This document shows, piece by piece, positions 21,701 to 32,908 of a stretch of DNA of 64,000 bases. The stretch's first letter is position 1. Every line of letters begins with the position of its first letter. The notes under the pieces are model-generated. The model was not told the origin of the DNA. It made no database searches and was given only the letters and a program-made list of their open reading frames with translations. The DNA comes from Bremia lactucae (taxonomy: Eukaryota > Oomycota > Peronosporomycetes > Peronosporales > Peronosporaceae): positions 3,315,492 through 3,379,491 of the forward strand of contig NC_090620.1 in assembly GCF_004359215.1 (NCBI RefSeq), written 5' to 3'. A program made the translations under genes and the position numbers.

Positions 21701-22784
21701 GCTTGGCGACAGAGGAGTTCGATGATCAAGTGACCCACTTTATTCTTGGCAATCTCAACACATCCCTTGACCCGAAACTCGACGCCTCCAAACTTCAGAT
21801 ACGATCCTAGCTGGTCCAGTTGTCTTCAATGGCTGGCGAAGTTGGGGGGGGGGTTGTTGATGCATGATGGATCTACTTTGACACCACATGTGTGTTAAAT
21901 GGTCCTCTCCACGGAAGAGCAAACTGGATTACATCCCCATGTCAGTCTTTCTACGATCGTTTCTACGCAGCCTCCAAGTACTTTGTTCCGACGCTGCTGG
22001 AGATCACCTTGTTCAGTGCAACTTTTCGGTATGATACCCATTTGCATGGTCATGTATACTGAAAATTTCCTTGCTACTTGCTGGAGTACCCTGTGGTGTA
22101 ATCAGCAATCACGAAAGAAGCCGAGCTGATCCGGGATCAGTTGCGCACTGCATCGAAACCTGATTAAGTCTGGGAGACATGGAAAGTGAGCATCAAGGCC
22201 CAAATTCAAGCTATACAGAAGCAGATTCGAGCACAGGACACACAGGCTATCGAGGAGGCTCGGATACATCTGGATCGTGCCGCTGCCCAGTATTTGGTTG
22301 GGTCTAGTACCTCATCCCGGAAGCAATTCAATGAAGCCATGCGAAATTATAAGGAGACAGTCACACGGTCGAACTGGTTTAACCAGACACTGCGTTTGAC
22401 TTCCAAGCGGCTAAGTCTGAGAAATCGATTACACACTATTTTTTTCCATTGGACACGAGTTGATATAATTTTCCGATTGAGGAGCTCATGACACCTAGTG
22501 GCTATGTATCGATAAAACCTCTCGAGATCTCGCACCGTTTTTTTGGAGCACCGGGGATCCGAGATGGGCGACCGTCGCAGTCCGCATGGGAAAGGACCTT
22601 TACTTGATAACGTTCTGCAACGAATGCTGCTTGATTCCAATATTCGCTTTGTCTCGGACATTGGTCATGACGTTTTAGTCGCATTGGTCTCTGCAGCTGA
22701 CTGGTAGAGTGCCATACGGCACATATGAAAGCATCGTCAGCTCCAGGCCTTGATGGCTTGACTGCTGGGTTCTATATTCGGACC
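18755..22784 (+). mobile_element. L1-like LINE, heavily decayed
   Basis: Plus-strand remnants run in several frames. The first is an N-terminal Ser/Pro-rich region (18,795-19,430). Central pieces follow, among them SLGSKYFLDISN-like sequence near 19,550 and FDVMRKLLEKATNP at 20,640. An endonuclease segment ends in THFILGNLNTSLDPKLDAS at about 21,735-21,790. The remains of its end follow at 21,900 (WSSPRKSKLDYIPM in frame), then a helical region 22,186-22,491, and finally the start of the RT, KASSAPGLDGLTAGFY, at about 22,725. The endonuclease GDxN-type block reads GNLN. The rest of RT is missing where gag sequence begins. Confidence 0.65.
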
Positions 22785-23660
22785 TACGGTAATGGACGCC
22801 GACAGCGAGCGCATCTCTTGCACATACTCTTGCAGAGATCGCTTCGCCTGTCGCGCCCAAAAGAAGCGCGCCTGAAGCAACACTTCGTTGTTCGGCGGCT
22901 GGTACATGGCGCGAATCTTTTCCTTAAAGGTCGCCCATGAAGGGAACGCCTTTCTGTCCGCCATAAGCGCCGAATAAGCCCACTCTGAGGCCTTACTGCG
23001 CATATGCGACATGGCGTGCGACACCATCTGGCTGTCGTCCTCGATGAGCTGCAAGAAACCGCATTGCTCCACGACTAAAAGCCAGTGGACAATCGTGTGC
23101 GCTGCAGTTCCATCGAACCTGGGCGGGTCCATCCGAATGGGCCTCAGCGATGCGGCCGAGCAGAGAGCATCTTAACAGTCCTGTTGAGAGCCTCGCTACG
23201 AGCCTTCTCAGTGTTGGGTGAGGTCGCTTGCGCGCCCACCACAACTACCTCACTGCACGCAAGAGAAGCAGGTTTAACCGCTTCCTTGCTGTGCTAGGGT
23301 GTGTGTCTAAGTAGAGCGTGGCCGCATTACGACGTGCCCGCCTACACTTTGTAGCACTTGAAATCCTTCCCACGACCCGCATCTCTGCGTGTGTACGTGA
23401 GAATGAGCCTCATTCGGCTCATTTCCCCACCTCTCCGAACATCATCGGGAGGTGGCAGGGCTAATGGCGCAGGGACTTGGTGAACAAGCCCTGGCCAGGC
23501 TCCTGGGTAGTCCTCTGAGCAACATGTTGCTCAGTTGGAGCAGTTTGAGGCATTCGTGCTCGGACAGTGGAGGGCCGCGTCCGAGGCACAGAGCCATGCT
23601 GCGGCGGAGTCCGTCACTCAGGCTCAGGATGAGCTGAGGCAACTAAGTGCTCTGGTTAAG
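22785..23660 (-). pseudogene. gag fragment, family G
   Basis: The frame reads MDPPRFDG at the capsid start, then HMRSKASEWAYSALMADR, FPSWATFKEKIRAMYQPP and AKRSLQEYVQEMRSLSASIT. This is the retrotransposon gag domain with its W-x-x-F and R-x-x-L-x-E-Y-x-x-E-F/M signatures. The frame then runs into LINE sequence in antisense, so residues after ITVG are not gag. Right of 23,132 are frameshifted N-terminal gag pieces. Confidence 0.75.
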
Positions 23661-24014
23661 TGTCGTCACGGGAGCGGTAATCCGTCTCCTCGTGCGCACT
23701 TACCAAGTAGGAAGTAGTTTTCAGACTGATTTATATTTAATAGAATTAAATACAAATACCTATTTTTACCAATTAAAATGTTATCTCTATCGATAATGTT
23801 TAATATGTATTGCAAGCGTATCTTTCTAGATACCTCGCGTAACGGATGACGCTGGGCGTCATCCCTCCTAATGTGAATGCACCCTTGTGCATCACATACA
23901 CAAGGGTTGGTCACAAATGTGCACCACACCCGAGTGCTGGGTCTAATTACTATTATTTAGTAATTGACCATCCCCTTAAGTACACCAAGTGTACTTGACG
24001 GGCACTGTGTAACA
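23661..24014 (-). repeat. LTR of family G (354 bp)
   Basis: In element orientation it runs TGTTACACAGTGCCCGTCAA ... CGTGACGACA, with TG..CA ends. It is adjacent to the gag start. No second copy is seen in the window, so the limits rest on the terminal dinucleotides. Confidence 0.55.
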
Positions 24015-25050
24015 TTAGGGCAACTTTATCCCGTTACTAAAGTGAGACCACAACGCAACGCAAGCACGCTGATGATTAATGGACTAGGTACATTGACGGG
24101 AGGTAAGCATGATCAGCCAACACGACGCTTAAGTATTCGACGAATCCTTAATATCGGCTTTGAGCTATCAGAAAATTATTCACCTGCCGCGAAAGGCGAC
24201 GGATGCTAGATTAAATAAAAGCTATACAGGTCTCTAATCGGTTGGTTGGTGTACAAAACGACCTGTACGCGTTCATGTATACCACTTATGCGTGTTCGTT
24301 GCACTTCTTTGCAATGACACATCTGCAATTAATAGGCTAAAAAGCTCGTTTCGTGTGTACTGACGTCCGTGGGACCTTCATTGCGAGGCGTCTCTCGCCT
24401 TAACGAAGTTTGAAAGCATTGTCGCTTTTCATATCTTGTTAATGACTAGTTAATTTATTGTCATTCTCAGCAACATTAGCAGCATTGCAAGCTCGCCTCA
24501 AAGGATATACATTCTTCATCGTTTCTGAAAGTTTTGACGTCGATCGGAGCGTTACATATTTTATCTTCTGTAATTCATCCTATTACGATGCGGACGCAAA
24601 AGGGTATCGTGTGTTGACTTAAGTTACAAGGTCGATGTGATTCGATCAGTACGCCCCGCGAGCGTGAGTTGTCTTGCTAATAAAAAGGGGCCAAATTACG
24701 ATACCTTTTTAGTGTTAGAAGAGAGAGGGGCGTGCTTAAAGATTACTTGCACTTGCGCACAAAACACAAGTGAACGAAACACGAACATGTGTCTTTTTAA
24801 TTAAGTGAATGAGGTAGCTTTCGTAGTATATTGTGCAATAAAAAGTCTTGGTACATAAAATGCCCTTGCCAATCCAAATGCTATTTCGAAGGCTTCTTGC
24901 AAACGCAGCGTCATAATGAGAAGGTTTTTTTCGTTGTTAATTATAATATAAAATGTTCAAGTAAGTTGGATCTTTTTACTGTGTCGAAAGAAGGTCCTAA
25001 GAGCCGTGCTTTGAGCTAGGTTCTTAACACGGTGGTGGACGGAGAGCTCT
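24015..25050. other. non-coding stretch, nothing recognised
   Basis: AT-rich sequence without a supported gene. Small open frames (24,831-25,019) show no family resemblance. Confidence 0.5.
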
Positions 25051-25236
25051 TTGGTCCAGCGTTTCGTCGATGCATGGACAGACGAGTACTCTGGCTTGTT
25101 CTGTGTTACCATATGCTCTTACGCATATCCAAGAGATCAAATTATGTGCGTAGCCCTGCATCGTTGCAAAGAACGCTTCACGACAATACTAGTCGACAAA
25201 AGTCAACTCATGAATGAGCCACAAATGAAGCTGTAA
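25051..25236 (+). pseudogene. possible hAT-like transposase fragment
   Basis: A 61-aa frame with FVDAWTDEYSGLFCVTI resembles the W-T-x-x-y...f...t region found near the start of the catalytic part of hAT transposases. It is isolated and short. No terminal inverted repeats were found. Confidence 0.3.
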
Positions 25237-25380
25237 GACAAATGCCGGCCACAAAGAGACTATCCAGCGACGAGACAAACAGTAGGAACAAATGTTTCTG
25301 CTAATGATCAAACACTAGTGTTGTCTGTTGTCGTGTTGCAAACTTTATGCACAGACACAAAGTGTTCAGTTTTTTTTCGC

Positions 25381-25644
25381 CGTGGTCAACTGGAAAGCGC
25401 AAGATGCGCTTCAGTCGGCCATACTCCTTTTTCGCTATCTGTCGCATACAACGGCTCTACACCGTTGATCGTCGCACGAAAGAGAGAGATACAGGAATAA
25501 GTCATACAGTGTTTGTGCCCCTACTCTTGCGACGCAACCACGCGAAGAAAGCAACCGACTCCTCTACCTATCTCATGACAGCTCTTGCTTCTGGTTTGAA
25601 TCCATTTTCCTAAATTGTAAGCCTCGAACATCAGCAACTACAGG
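25381..25644 (+). promoter_or_regulatory. upstream region conserved between the two effector genes
   Basis: It aligns with 4375-4604, with a small insertion near 25,510 (AGTGTTTGTG). The sequence just before ATG (CCTCGAACATCAGCAACTACAG) is nearly the same in both, as expected for a shared 5' leader. Confidence 0.6.
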
Positions 25645-26709
25645 ATGCATCCTCACCGTACCGTAGCGATGGCAACCCTATTAGCATGCATCACGAGTGG
25701 ATCACCGGTGGCTTCCGAGCCGTACGCACCAGGTCTCGTCTCTGTCGCTCCGAGGCTGCGTGGCACGCCTGCTGCTACAACAAATGGAGACACGGAAAAT
25801 AGAATCTTTTGGAAAATAAAGAAGACCACAGCTGAGAAGCTTGCGAGCAATCTTGAGAAGAAACGTAAATTCGTCAACGACCTAGAGAGGGTCCCGAAGA
25901 GCGCCAAATATCTTCAAATCATCGAACAGCGAGATGCGATTCGAAACATGATTGGACAAAAAGTGGATACACGGGCTAGGATAGTCGGCAAGCTCGATAA
26001 AACTGCCGATAAATTTCTAGTCTCAAAGGACATTCGTGAGCTAAGCAAGATTTCAGATGATATAATTGCGCTTCAGAAACGCAAATTTGATTTGGAAAAG
26101 TCTCTTACCCCAGCTGATAAAAGCGTACAACTTCCGAGTAAAGAATACCTGATCGACGTGCTGAGGACAAAATACAAGGACGGTGATTTGTACAGAATCA
26201 TCGAGAAGGGCAGAACCGATCCAGACACGAAGAAAATGGCGGACGAGCTGGAACGAAAGCTGGCTCAACGCTTGGCACACGAAAAGGATTTCCCAAGCAC
26301 TGGATTGAAAAAACTATTTTTTTTGGATGAGACGGAGGCAAGTGTCCTTTTCAGGAACGGCGTACAGGACGAAGACGTCGCAAACCTTATTAAAGAGCGC
26401 CTAAATTTTTGGGTGAATGTTTTAGAGATGAACCATCGCTATACATTGTCCAAAGATAAAAATTTTATTATGAAGGCCATTCGGAGTGCTTATCCAGACT
26501 TGAATAGTTTATTGGAAGCACTGAAGAGGCTTCCTGCGGGAAACGTGCTGGAAAACGAGATATTCCGAACATTGTCCAACAGAAAAAATAAGATGCTGGA
26601 AGTGAAACGAATCGTAAAAAAATTCAAAGAGGATGATTCTGTGGTGTCTAGCTTCAAAAGGCGCGTTGAGGCTATTCAGTATATTCCTCCACCTGTTTAC
26701 AATGTTTAA
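25645..26709 (+). CDS. secreted RxLR-like effector candidate (354 aa)
   Basis: It opens with a signal peptide (core VAMATLLACITSG; cleavage likely after VAS, residue 24). Residues 36-39 read P-R-L-R in place of R-x-L-R, and residues 49-53 read D-T-E-N-R in place of dEER. The rest is charged and predicted mainly helical, with a Trp near residue 255 and a Tyr about eight residues later; a WY-type fold is possible but not shown. No transmembrane segment follows the signal. Family knowledge: such proteins are secreted at haustoria and act in host cells. The gene is intron-free, intact, flanked by transposons, and shares leader and upstream region with the 112-aa gene at 4605. The C-terminal sequence is unrelated to that gene. 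Confidence 0.75.
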   Translation: MHPHRTVAMATLLACITSGSPVASEPYAPGLVSVAPRLRGTPAATTNGDTENRIFWKIKKTTAEKLASNLEKKRKFVNDLERVPKSAKYLQIIEQRDAIRNMIGQKVDTRARIVGKLDKTADKFLVSKDIRELSKISDDIIALQKRKFDLEKSLTPADKSVQLPSKEYLIDVLRTKYKDGDLYRIIEKGRTDPDTKKMADELERKLAQRLAHEKDFPSTGLKKLFFLDETEASVLFRNGVQDEDVANLIKERLNFWVNVLEMNHRYTLSKDKNFIMKAIRSAYPDLNSLLEALKRLPAGNVLENEIFRTLSNRKNKMLEVKRIVKKFKEDDSVVSSFKRRVEAIQYIPPPVYNV

Positions 26710-27273
26710 ATAAACGTATACTTTCTTATTCAGTGGAAACTATAAATATTTTCGCTTTTTGTGTTAGACAAATGACCGTATCTTCTTGCGCCTGTAGGAG
26801 ATGATCTTACGTATCCGAGGCTTCTTGATAATCGTACAAACGAGAAACGCTTCAGCTGTTATCCAACTGTGAAGTCACCCCAACCGATACGAAGTGTGAC
26901 GTCAACTCAAACAGGTCTACAACAGCTGATTGGGATCGCGTTTGCTACGCAACGCACTCAATATATCGCTTTGGCATCTTCGTAATTAAAAGCTGTCAGC
27001 AACAACCATTTCCCTTTCCGAGAGTTGCGGTCAGGTATTTCTTTACCGCAGGCTGAATTTGATGGAGCCAGCCTAAGGCAGAATCATTGAAAAGTTGCCA
27101 TATTCCATTTGTTGTGCGCGAAGTTTCAGCATTTGTGTTCAATTTTTCGCAAAATTGATAATACATCACGAAATTGCTTAGAAGTCATGTGGCAAGAAAT
27201 TTGCCAATCAATTTATATTTCTTACTACTAGATCTCTTTATACCAGCCGTGAGAGAAGCAATATGTAATAAAT
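26710..27273. other. non-coding stretch downstream of effector gene
   Basis: Contains the presumed 3' UTR of the effector. No gene is seen up to the family A LTR. Confidence 0.55.
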
Positions 27274-27572
27274 TGTAACGGCGTGTATCGTATCATAAAA
27301 TTAACACTTAAAGGTTGTTAATTAATATATTATCTTAAAGGCAGATAATATTTGGAGAATATTACTTTACGTAATAATATTTGGAAAGCTTATCCATTGA
27401 TAGATATAGATCATTATATCTACTTTCTCCGCGGTCCAGTCATCGCTGGACGCGCGCAAAGAGAGAGACAGATAAGACTTAATTACATGTTTTTATTAGT
27501 TTATAATTAAGTTAGTATCAAATAGATAGAAATAGAAGAACTTATTATATTCAATACAGTTATCCCCGTTAC
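27274..27572 (+). repeat. 5' LTR of family A copy 2, with internal deletion
   Basis: It matches the reverse complement of 32,352-32,793 from TGTAACGGCGTGTATCG to AATACAGTTATC, then jumps straight to CCCCGTTACA. About 140 bp present in the other LTR (the CACGTAGAAGTG..GGCAGTG part) is missing. Confidence 0.85.
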
Positions 27573-27751
27573 ACCTGGCCGCACTTTGTAGTCTGTCCAA
27601 GGACCACAGTTCCATCATCTAATATGGTCATGTTAGATGATAATGGAAACACGCATCACGTTTCGCGTGATAGTTCTCCTTTCTAAGTGACATAGAAAGA
27701 AGTGCGGTCGAACGACTGAGTTCGACCGTAGGGAACAATGCCATCTTAGCC

Positions 27752-28765
27752 ATGCTGTGCGGTTTGGACAGAGATGCCCTCCATTCAGCCATCGCCAAGT
27801 TCATACAACATGAACTTGACGAGGCGAAGGAGAAGGTAGCCTTGCTAAATCAGCAAGGCTCTTATCAGGCAGAACTGTTGAGGTTACAACAGGTACAATC
27901 CCCTGTACCTGGAATGGCGTATACGCGTCGTCCCGAAACCTTAAAGATTGACATCTAAGTGTAGGGGGGGTCGAAGAAGACTCCCTCTTGAGATGGTTTG
28001 TCGAGTTGGACGATGCCGTAAGGGCTCGTCACATCGTCGACGAGCAAATGCAAGTCGCATTTGCTCAGTCAAACTTGGCAGGTCGTGTCAAAACTTAGGC
28101 ACTAGGCCTTAAATTGCGCGACCCATATGTCTTTGGGTCGTTAGAGGCTTTTAAAGCCCGGCTCAAACAGACATTTGAGCCGCCCTGGAATGAGTTCAGA
28201 GCTCGATCAGAGCTTCTGAAACTCAAGCAAGGCAAGCATGATGTTCACGCTTATGCCCAACATATACGACTCTTAGCGAGTTGTATCACAAAAAACCGAG
28301 TTTCATGAACACACGTTGATTACGGTGTTCATGCAAGGTCTTACGGACGGTGCCGTAAAGACCCACAGGTTTTGCTTAGAACTGAATACGCTTGAAGAAG
28401 CAATATCCGTTGCGGAACAGGAGGACGTAAGCTTGAGACAGACTCAAGCTAGTTCGTCATCATATCGTCCACCAAGACGACACGAGTTAGGAGGTCTAGA
28501 ACCCATGGACCTTTCTTGCGTCGAAAGCGAGAGATTTCGCTTTCCGAACAATAAGCGATTGCAGAAATGCCATCGCTGTCAAAAATTAGGACACTGCGCT
28601 CATGAGTGTAGTGCCCCACGCCCAGCACCAAAAGGTACTGATGGTAATTATGGACCGAATGCCAAAAAGTGCAACGGTTGCGGGTCCGACGTTGTTGCGA
28701 AATCACAACAGCAAGGCGGACGGCAAAAAACGGTATGGGTCAGTAAGAGCGCAACGCCCTACTGA
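27752..28765 (+). pseudogene. gag, family A copy 2
   Basis: Three frames: 27,752-27,958 (N-terminal coiled region), 28,114-28,308 (capsid core) and 28,316-28,765. The last ends with an intact zinc knuckle CHRCQKLGHCAHEC that would bind element RNA. Single-base frameshifts separate the parts. Confidence 0.85.
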
Positions 28766-28819
28766 TCCAGCAACCTCAAGAGAATTCGCAAATCTCTTGA
28801 CTAAAGTTGCTCCGGACGC

Positions 28820-29340
28820 ATAATTGTACTGTGTCTCTGCACCTGGTGATGAGGTATCTCTCATCACTTTGAAGTTAAAAGTGACAAATGATTTGTCACT
28901 TAGAGCCCTAGTGGACTGTGAGGCGTCGAATAACTTTATTTTGTCGCCAGTCACTAGAGGGTCGTAAGCTGAAATATGTTGAGCGCGACATCCCTCCAAC
29001 GAGGATGACGGTGCGCTTAGCGACAGGCGCATCGATAACAGTGACGAAATGCGTAGTAAAATTTCACTACACGTGAAAAGATTTACAGTACGATGATGAT
29101 TTCATCGTACTGGACTTGGATGACAAATTTGATGTCATCCTAGGTCTACCTTGGCTCAGAAAATATGAGCCAAGAACCAGCTGGCAGCATCGATCCGTAA
29201 AAATTCCTGCCACTTGTTCATCAGATGGCCACCTGATGAACGTCTTGGAGCGTTCAAAGCGTGTGGATGTACTACGAGTGAGTGCGATGGCCTCACTTGA
29301 GGTACGGTCGTTAGTACGACTGCACAAGATCACAGGGTGA
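28820..29340 (+). pseudogene. protease, family A copy 2
   Basis: The active-site region near 28,910 reads LVDCEASNNF in a broken frame (G changed to E compared with copy 1). The C-terminal block DDKFDVILGLPWLRKYEP lies at about 29,116-29,180. Confidence 0.75.
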
Positions 29341-29577
29341 TTACCAATCACCCTGTGGAGTCAGCAGCCGGCGGCTGTGCGAACGCACAGGCAGCGCCGA
29401 AGGTCCACCACTATAATGAGTCGAGTGGATTGAGACATGAATGTATGCCTAGCGGGCGACATCCAAGAAAGAAAACGATTGCCCAAAAGGGACAGCACGA
29501 TGATCCTAGGTCGAGTAGAGAGTCGACCGTAGAAGACCCGACTGTGATAGCGCAATCACAGTCGAAAGACTTTTCCT

Positions 29578-29727
29578 TAAACAGAGGACGAATACGTTAC
29601 CGATATTCGGTCAACGGTGATTTTTTTTTTGTTTTTTTTTTGCCAAAAAGAAACGGATCCTTTAACAGAGGACGAATACGTTACCGATTTTCGGTCAGCG
29701 GTAATTTTTGCCAAAAAGAAACGGATT
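29578..29727 (+). repeat. direct tandem duplication of about 80 bp
   Basis: AACAGAGGACGAATACGTTA followed by CCGAT.TTCGGTCA.CGGT and GCCAAAAAGAAACGGAT occurs twice, at 29,580 and 29,663. A long T run (10 T, G, 10 T) is present only in the first unit. Confidence 0.85.
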
Positions 29728-29776
29728 CTCAGCTGCTCATGGATGGACGAAGGTGACCTCGATGTGAAGACTCAGA

Positions 29777-30600
29777 TTGACATATACTACTCAGACCAAG
29801 GAGTCAATTAATACGAATCCTTTTTACAAAGAGTTGATTGAATCAAGGGATGTATTCCCTGAAGCAGTTCCATGCGAGTTGCCTAAGGATAAAGGCACTC
29901 GACATGAGATCGAGCTAAAACTGGGCTCGAAGTACTGTGCCATGAAGCAGTGGCCACTGCCTCATGAACAAGTACTTGCGATCGATAAATAATTTATCGA
30001 TCGATTAAATATGGGTCACGCAAGGGAGTTTATCTCTCCACATAGCTCTCCCTCCTTATGCGTGCAAAAATTCACAGGAAAGTTGCGGACAGTGCACGCA
30101 TTCAGTAAACTGAATGCTGCAACGGGACCGGCTCAAACGCCGATACCTAGAAAAGATGTAATCACAAATGGTATGTCTAAGAGTACCATCTTTTCGTCTA
30201 TGGATCTGATGGATCGATTTTATCAGAACCTATGCGTAAACGGGACATCCCGTACACAGCCGTAAGCACTCCCAGTGGGATGCTCTAGGAATGGCTAGCA
30301 ATGCCACAGATTTTTTTAAGCCCGTGCAACATTCAACAAATGCGTAACGCACCTGTTGAGAGCGGTGCGAGATTTCGCTACAAGTTATTTTGACGATGTA
30401 TTCGTCCATAGCCGGGCCATGGACGGAAAGACGCACGAGGAAAGTCATAAACTAACTTCGTCAGGTTCTTACACTTATGCGAAAGTATAAGTTGTACGCA
30501 AATCTCTGGAAGTGTAAATTCGCTTCAAGCGAAATGCCACTTCTTGGTGTATCGTCGGGAAACACGGCATGCGCCCTGATCCCGAAAAGATAAAAGCAAT
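29777..30600 (+). pseudogene. reverse transcriptase, family A copy 2
   Basis: It carries the GTRHEIELKLGSKYCAMKQW fingers, TPIPRKDVITNGMSKSTIF, and SYFDDVFVHSRAMDGK with the catalytic YFDD at about 30,385. At least three frame breaks occur. Confidence 0.8.
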
Positions 30601-30689
30601 TACCGACTGGCCAGTTCCAGTCGATGTCAAGAACTTAGAAAGTTCCATGGATTAGCGGCGAGATGGCGTTCATCTCTCTCGTCTCTTGA

Positions 30690-31240
30690 AAAATGACGAG
30701 AAATGGTTATGGAACGCTGATTGTAAACGTTCCTTTAAAAATATCAAGCAAAGCTTGATGCAATCGCCCATCTTGGTGATTGCAGATTAAGACAAACCTT
30801 TCCATGTGGTCTGTACTGCCAGCGATTTCGCAATTGTCTGTGATATTATGCAATACGATACAGGCGGCGCGAAGCGCGTCGTCAATTACCAATCGCGTCA
30901 GCTGCAACCAGCTGAACACAATTACCCAGTGCATGACAAAGAACTCCTTGCCATGATATATATAATGGCCAAATTTGGGGTCTATCTCCTCGGAGATAGA
31001 CGGTTCATCGTATATACGGACCATGCGTCATTACGCACGGCCGTAAATAGCCCACACCTCTCGCAAAGAATGGCAAGGTAATTATCCTTCTTCGCGAAGT
31101 ATAATTTTTCTGTGGAATATCAACCAGGACGACTTAATGTCGTCGCTGATGCGTTATCACGCCGACCCGATTTCGAGCCGGCTGCGCATTCCAACAGTGA
31201 AAATAATCCTACTGTTGCAACACTCATTTCAAGTCTCGAC
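30690..31240 (+). pseudogene. RNase H, family A copy 2
   Basis: It shows SDFAIVCDIM, NYPVHDKELLAMIYIM, FIVYTDHASLRTA and HLSQRMAR, then after a stop VVADALSRRPDFE. It ends where the family B fragment starts. Confidence 0.85.
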
Positions 31241-31250
31241 ACAATTCGCT

Positions 31251-32351
31251 AGGTATCGTGTGTGTCATACCTAAGCGTGAACGTCACGTTTACCTTGCTT
31301 CAAATTCAGGAGCTCGGTCCGAGCCCTGAATTCGGCACGTGACTTCTCAAACATTTGTCGGAGTCGAGTTTTCAAGATCCCATACGACCCAAACGCAATT
31401 GGGTGTGAAGCTTGAGCCCTGATGCCAAAAACTTGCCACATCCAGCCCAGTTGGTAATTTCAAACTTTACTTTAGTCGCATCGTCGATGACGCGGCGATC
31501 TTCAGCGGCATCGACTAATTTAACGAGCCATTTTACTAAACAAGCAACTGTTTCTTACTTATAGGACATCAATATTCCAGCTTTCGGGTAGAAGCGCATG
31601 AGTCAGCCTGCCAGTAGCATGTAAATACTACTGTCTCAATAGTTCCAACTGTTGAGTACCCTTTTTTTCTCAACACCTCCGCGTATTGTGAGTATTGCTG
31701 GTAGAGCAAGGTTAAATTTTCGCGGGCCACGTCGATGTCATGTTGTATTAACTCGGCTTCAGCCGCATGTTAATCATCTCGTTGCAGAGCGCTGGCCCGC
31801 CTACTGCCGAACTCATTTGTTTAACCGCTTTATATTCGTGGTCACTCAATCGAGTGAACCTCTCATGCACAGCGTGAAAGTCTTCTTGAGGGGCTTAGAA
31901 GCTCCTTCTTCTTCATCCACCATGTCCATGTTGGACAGTACGTTCGTGATCGCTGAATATCTTGCCAGATGTAAATGGACATTTTTCGCTAGTACTGCTC
32001 AATACTAGAGGAAAGATGAGGTGCCTCCGAATACTTCACGACACGACGTGCAGAGAAAGGCTCTAAGCTATGAAGAATGTTTAGCAACTAAAGGTCAATG
32101 CGTCGTTGAAAAAGTAAAACTGTATGATAAAAATTAAGTTTACACGAGATGCAATCTTCTAAACTGAGTTAATACATTTGAAGTATGTACGTCGGCTCAT
32201 CGCTCACCGCCCTTTCGCGGGTCTAGCACCGATTGACGGGGTTGATATAAACATTTAAATCAGCAAATGAACAGAACAACAAATTAGTACCGCAGTATCA
32301 CCATGAAGGGTAATAGTGAAAGTAGTATTGATAAAAATAATGTGCTATTGA
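31251..32351 (-). mobile_element. family B fragment: gag and LTR, minus strand
   Basis: The stretch 31,251-31,965 matches the family B gag at 17,200-17,970 with many lesions. An LTR-like part begins at about 31,970 (TGTAAATGGAC..TTCGCTAGTACTG) and runs to 32,351, where the family A LTR starts directly. Confidence 0.6.
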
Positions 32352-32793
32352 TGTAACGGGGCACTGCCGACTTGTACTGCTTCAGTACAAGTTCACATCG
32401 CACTGCCTCAGTGCGAGTGGTGCCTCACGTCACTTCACTTACACTTCTACGTGCAGAGGAAGACTCTCTTTGAAATATTTGCTATAAAGAGGGTTAAAAG
32501 ATAACTTTATTGAATATAATAAGTTCTTCTATTTCTATCTATTTAATACTTACTTACTATAAACTAATAAAAAACATGTAATAAAGTCTTATCTGTCTTT
32601 CTCTTTGCGCGCGTCCAGCGCTGACTGGACCACGGAGACAGTAGATATAATGGTCTATATCTATCAATGAATAAGCTTTCCGAATATTATTACGTAAAGT
32701 AATCTTCTCCAAATATTATCTGCCTTTAAGATAATATATTAATAAACAACCTTTTAGTGTTAATTACATGTAACGATACACCCCGTTTCATCA
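32352..32793 (-). repeat. 3' LTR of family A copy 3 (442 bp)
   Basis: The fullest family A LTR in the window. On the plus strand it starts TGTAACGGGGCACTGCCGAC and ends near CCCCGTTTCATCA. The outer right edge could be 32,790 or 32,793. Confidence 0.85.
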
Positions 32794-32803
32794 CCCCTCC
32801 CTT
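32794..32803 (-). other. polypurine tract of family A copy 3
   Basis: On the minus strand AAGGGAGGGG lies directly before the LTR, which proves this is the 3' end of a minus-strand element. Confidence 0.75.
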
Positions 32804-32908
32804 AAATGACAATCGGTCTGACTGTCATTGGATAGAGTGGTCACTATAAGACCACTTAGTTTGAAACGATGCTGATTCGTCAGAAAACATCAATTTAAAT
32901 TCTATCGC

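Larger units (their letters stand above)
22785..24014 (-). mobile_element. LTR retrotransposon fragment, family G: gag and 5' LTR
   Basis: Minus-strand gag (within 22,737-23,132) next to an LTR at 23,661-24,014. Only the 5' part of the element is left; its left side meets the truncated LINE at about 22,784. Confidence 0.7.
27274..31250 (+). mobile_element. Ty3/gypsy family A copy 2 (LTR-gag-PR-RT-RH, plus strand)
   Basis: Order on the plus strand: LTR (27,274-27,572), gag (27,752-28,765), protease (28,820-29,340), RT (29,777-30,600) and RNase H (30,690-31,240). Integrase, chromodomain and the 3' LTR are missing; at about 31,251 a family B fragment on the other strand begins. Many frameshifts and stops are present. 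Confidence 0.88.

Noticed and set aside
28449..28706. Minus-strand frame under gag of family A copy 2
   Set aside because: Antisense of the gag zinc-knuckle region; unlike the frames near the 3' LTRs it is short and ends in no recognisable structure.
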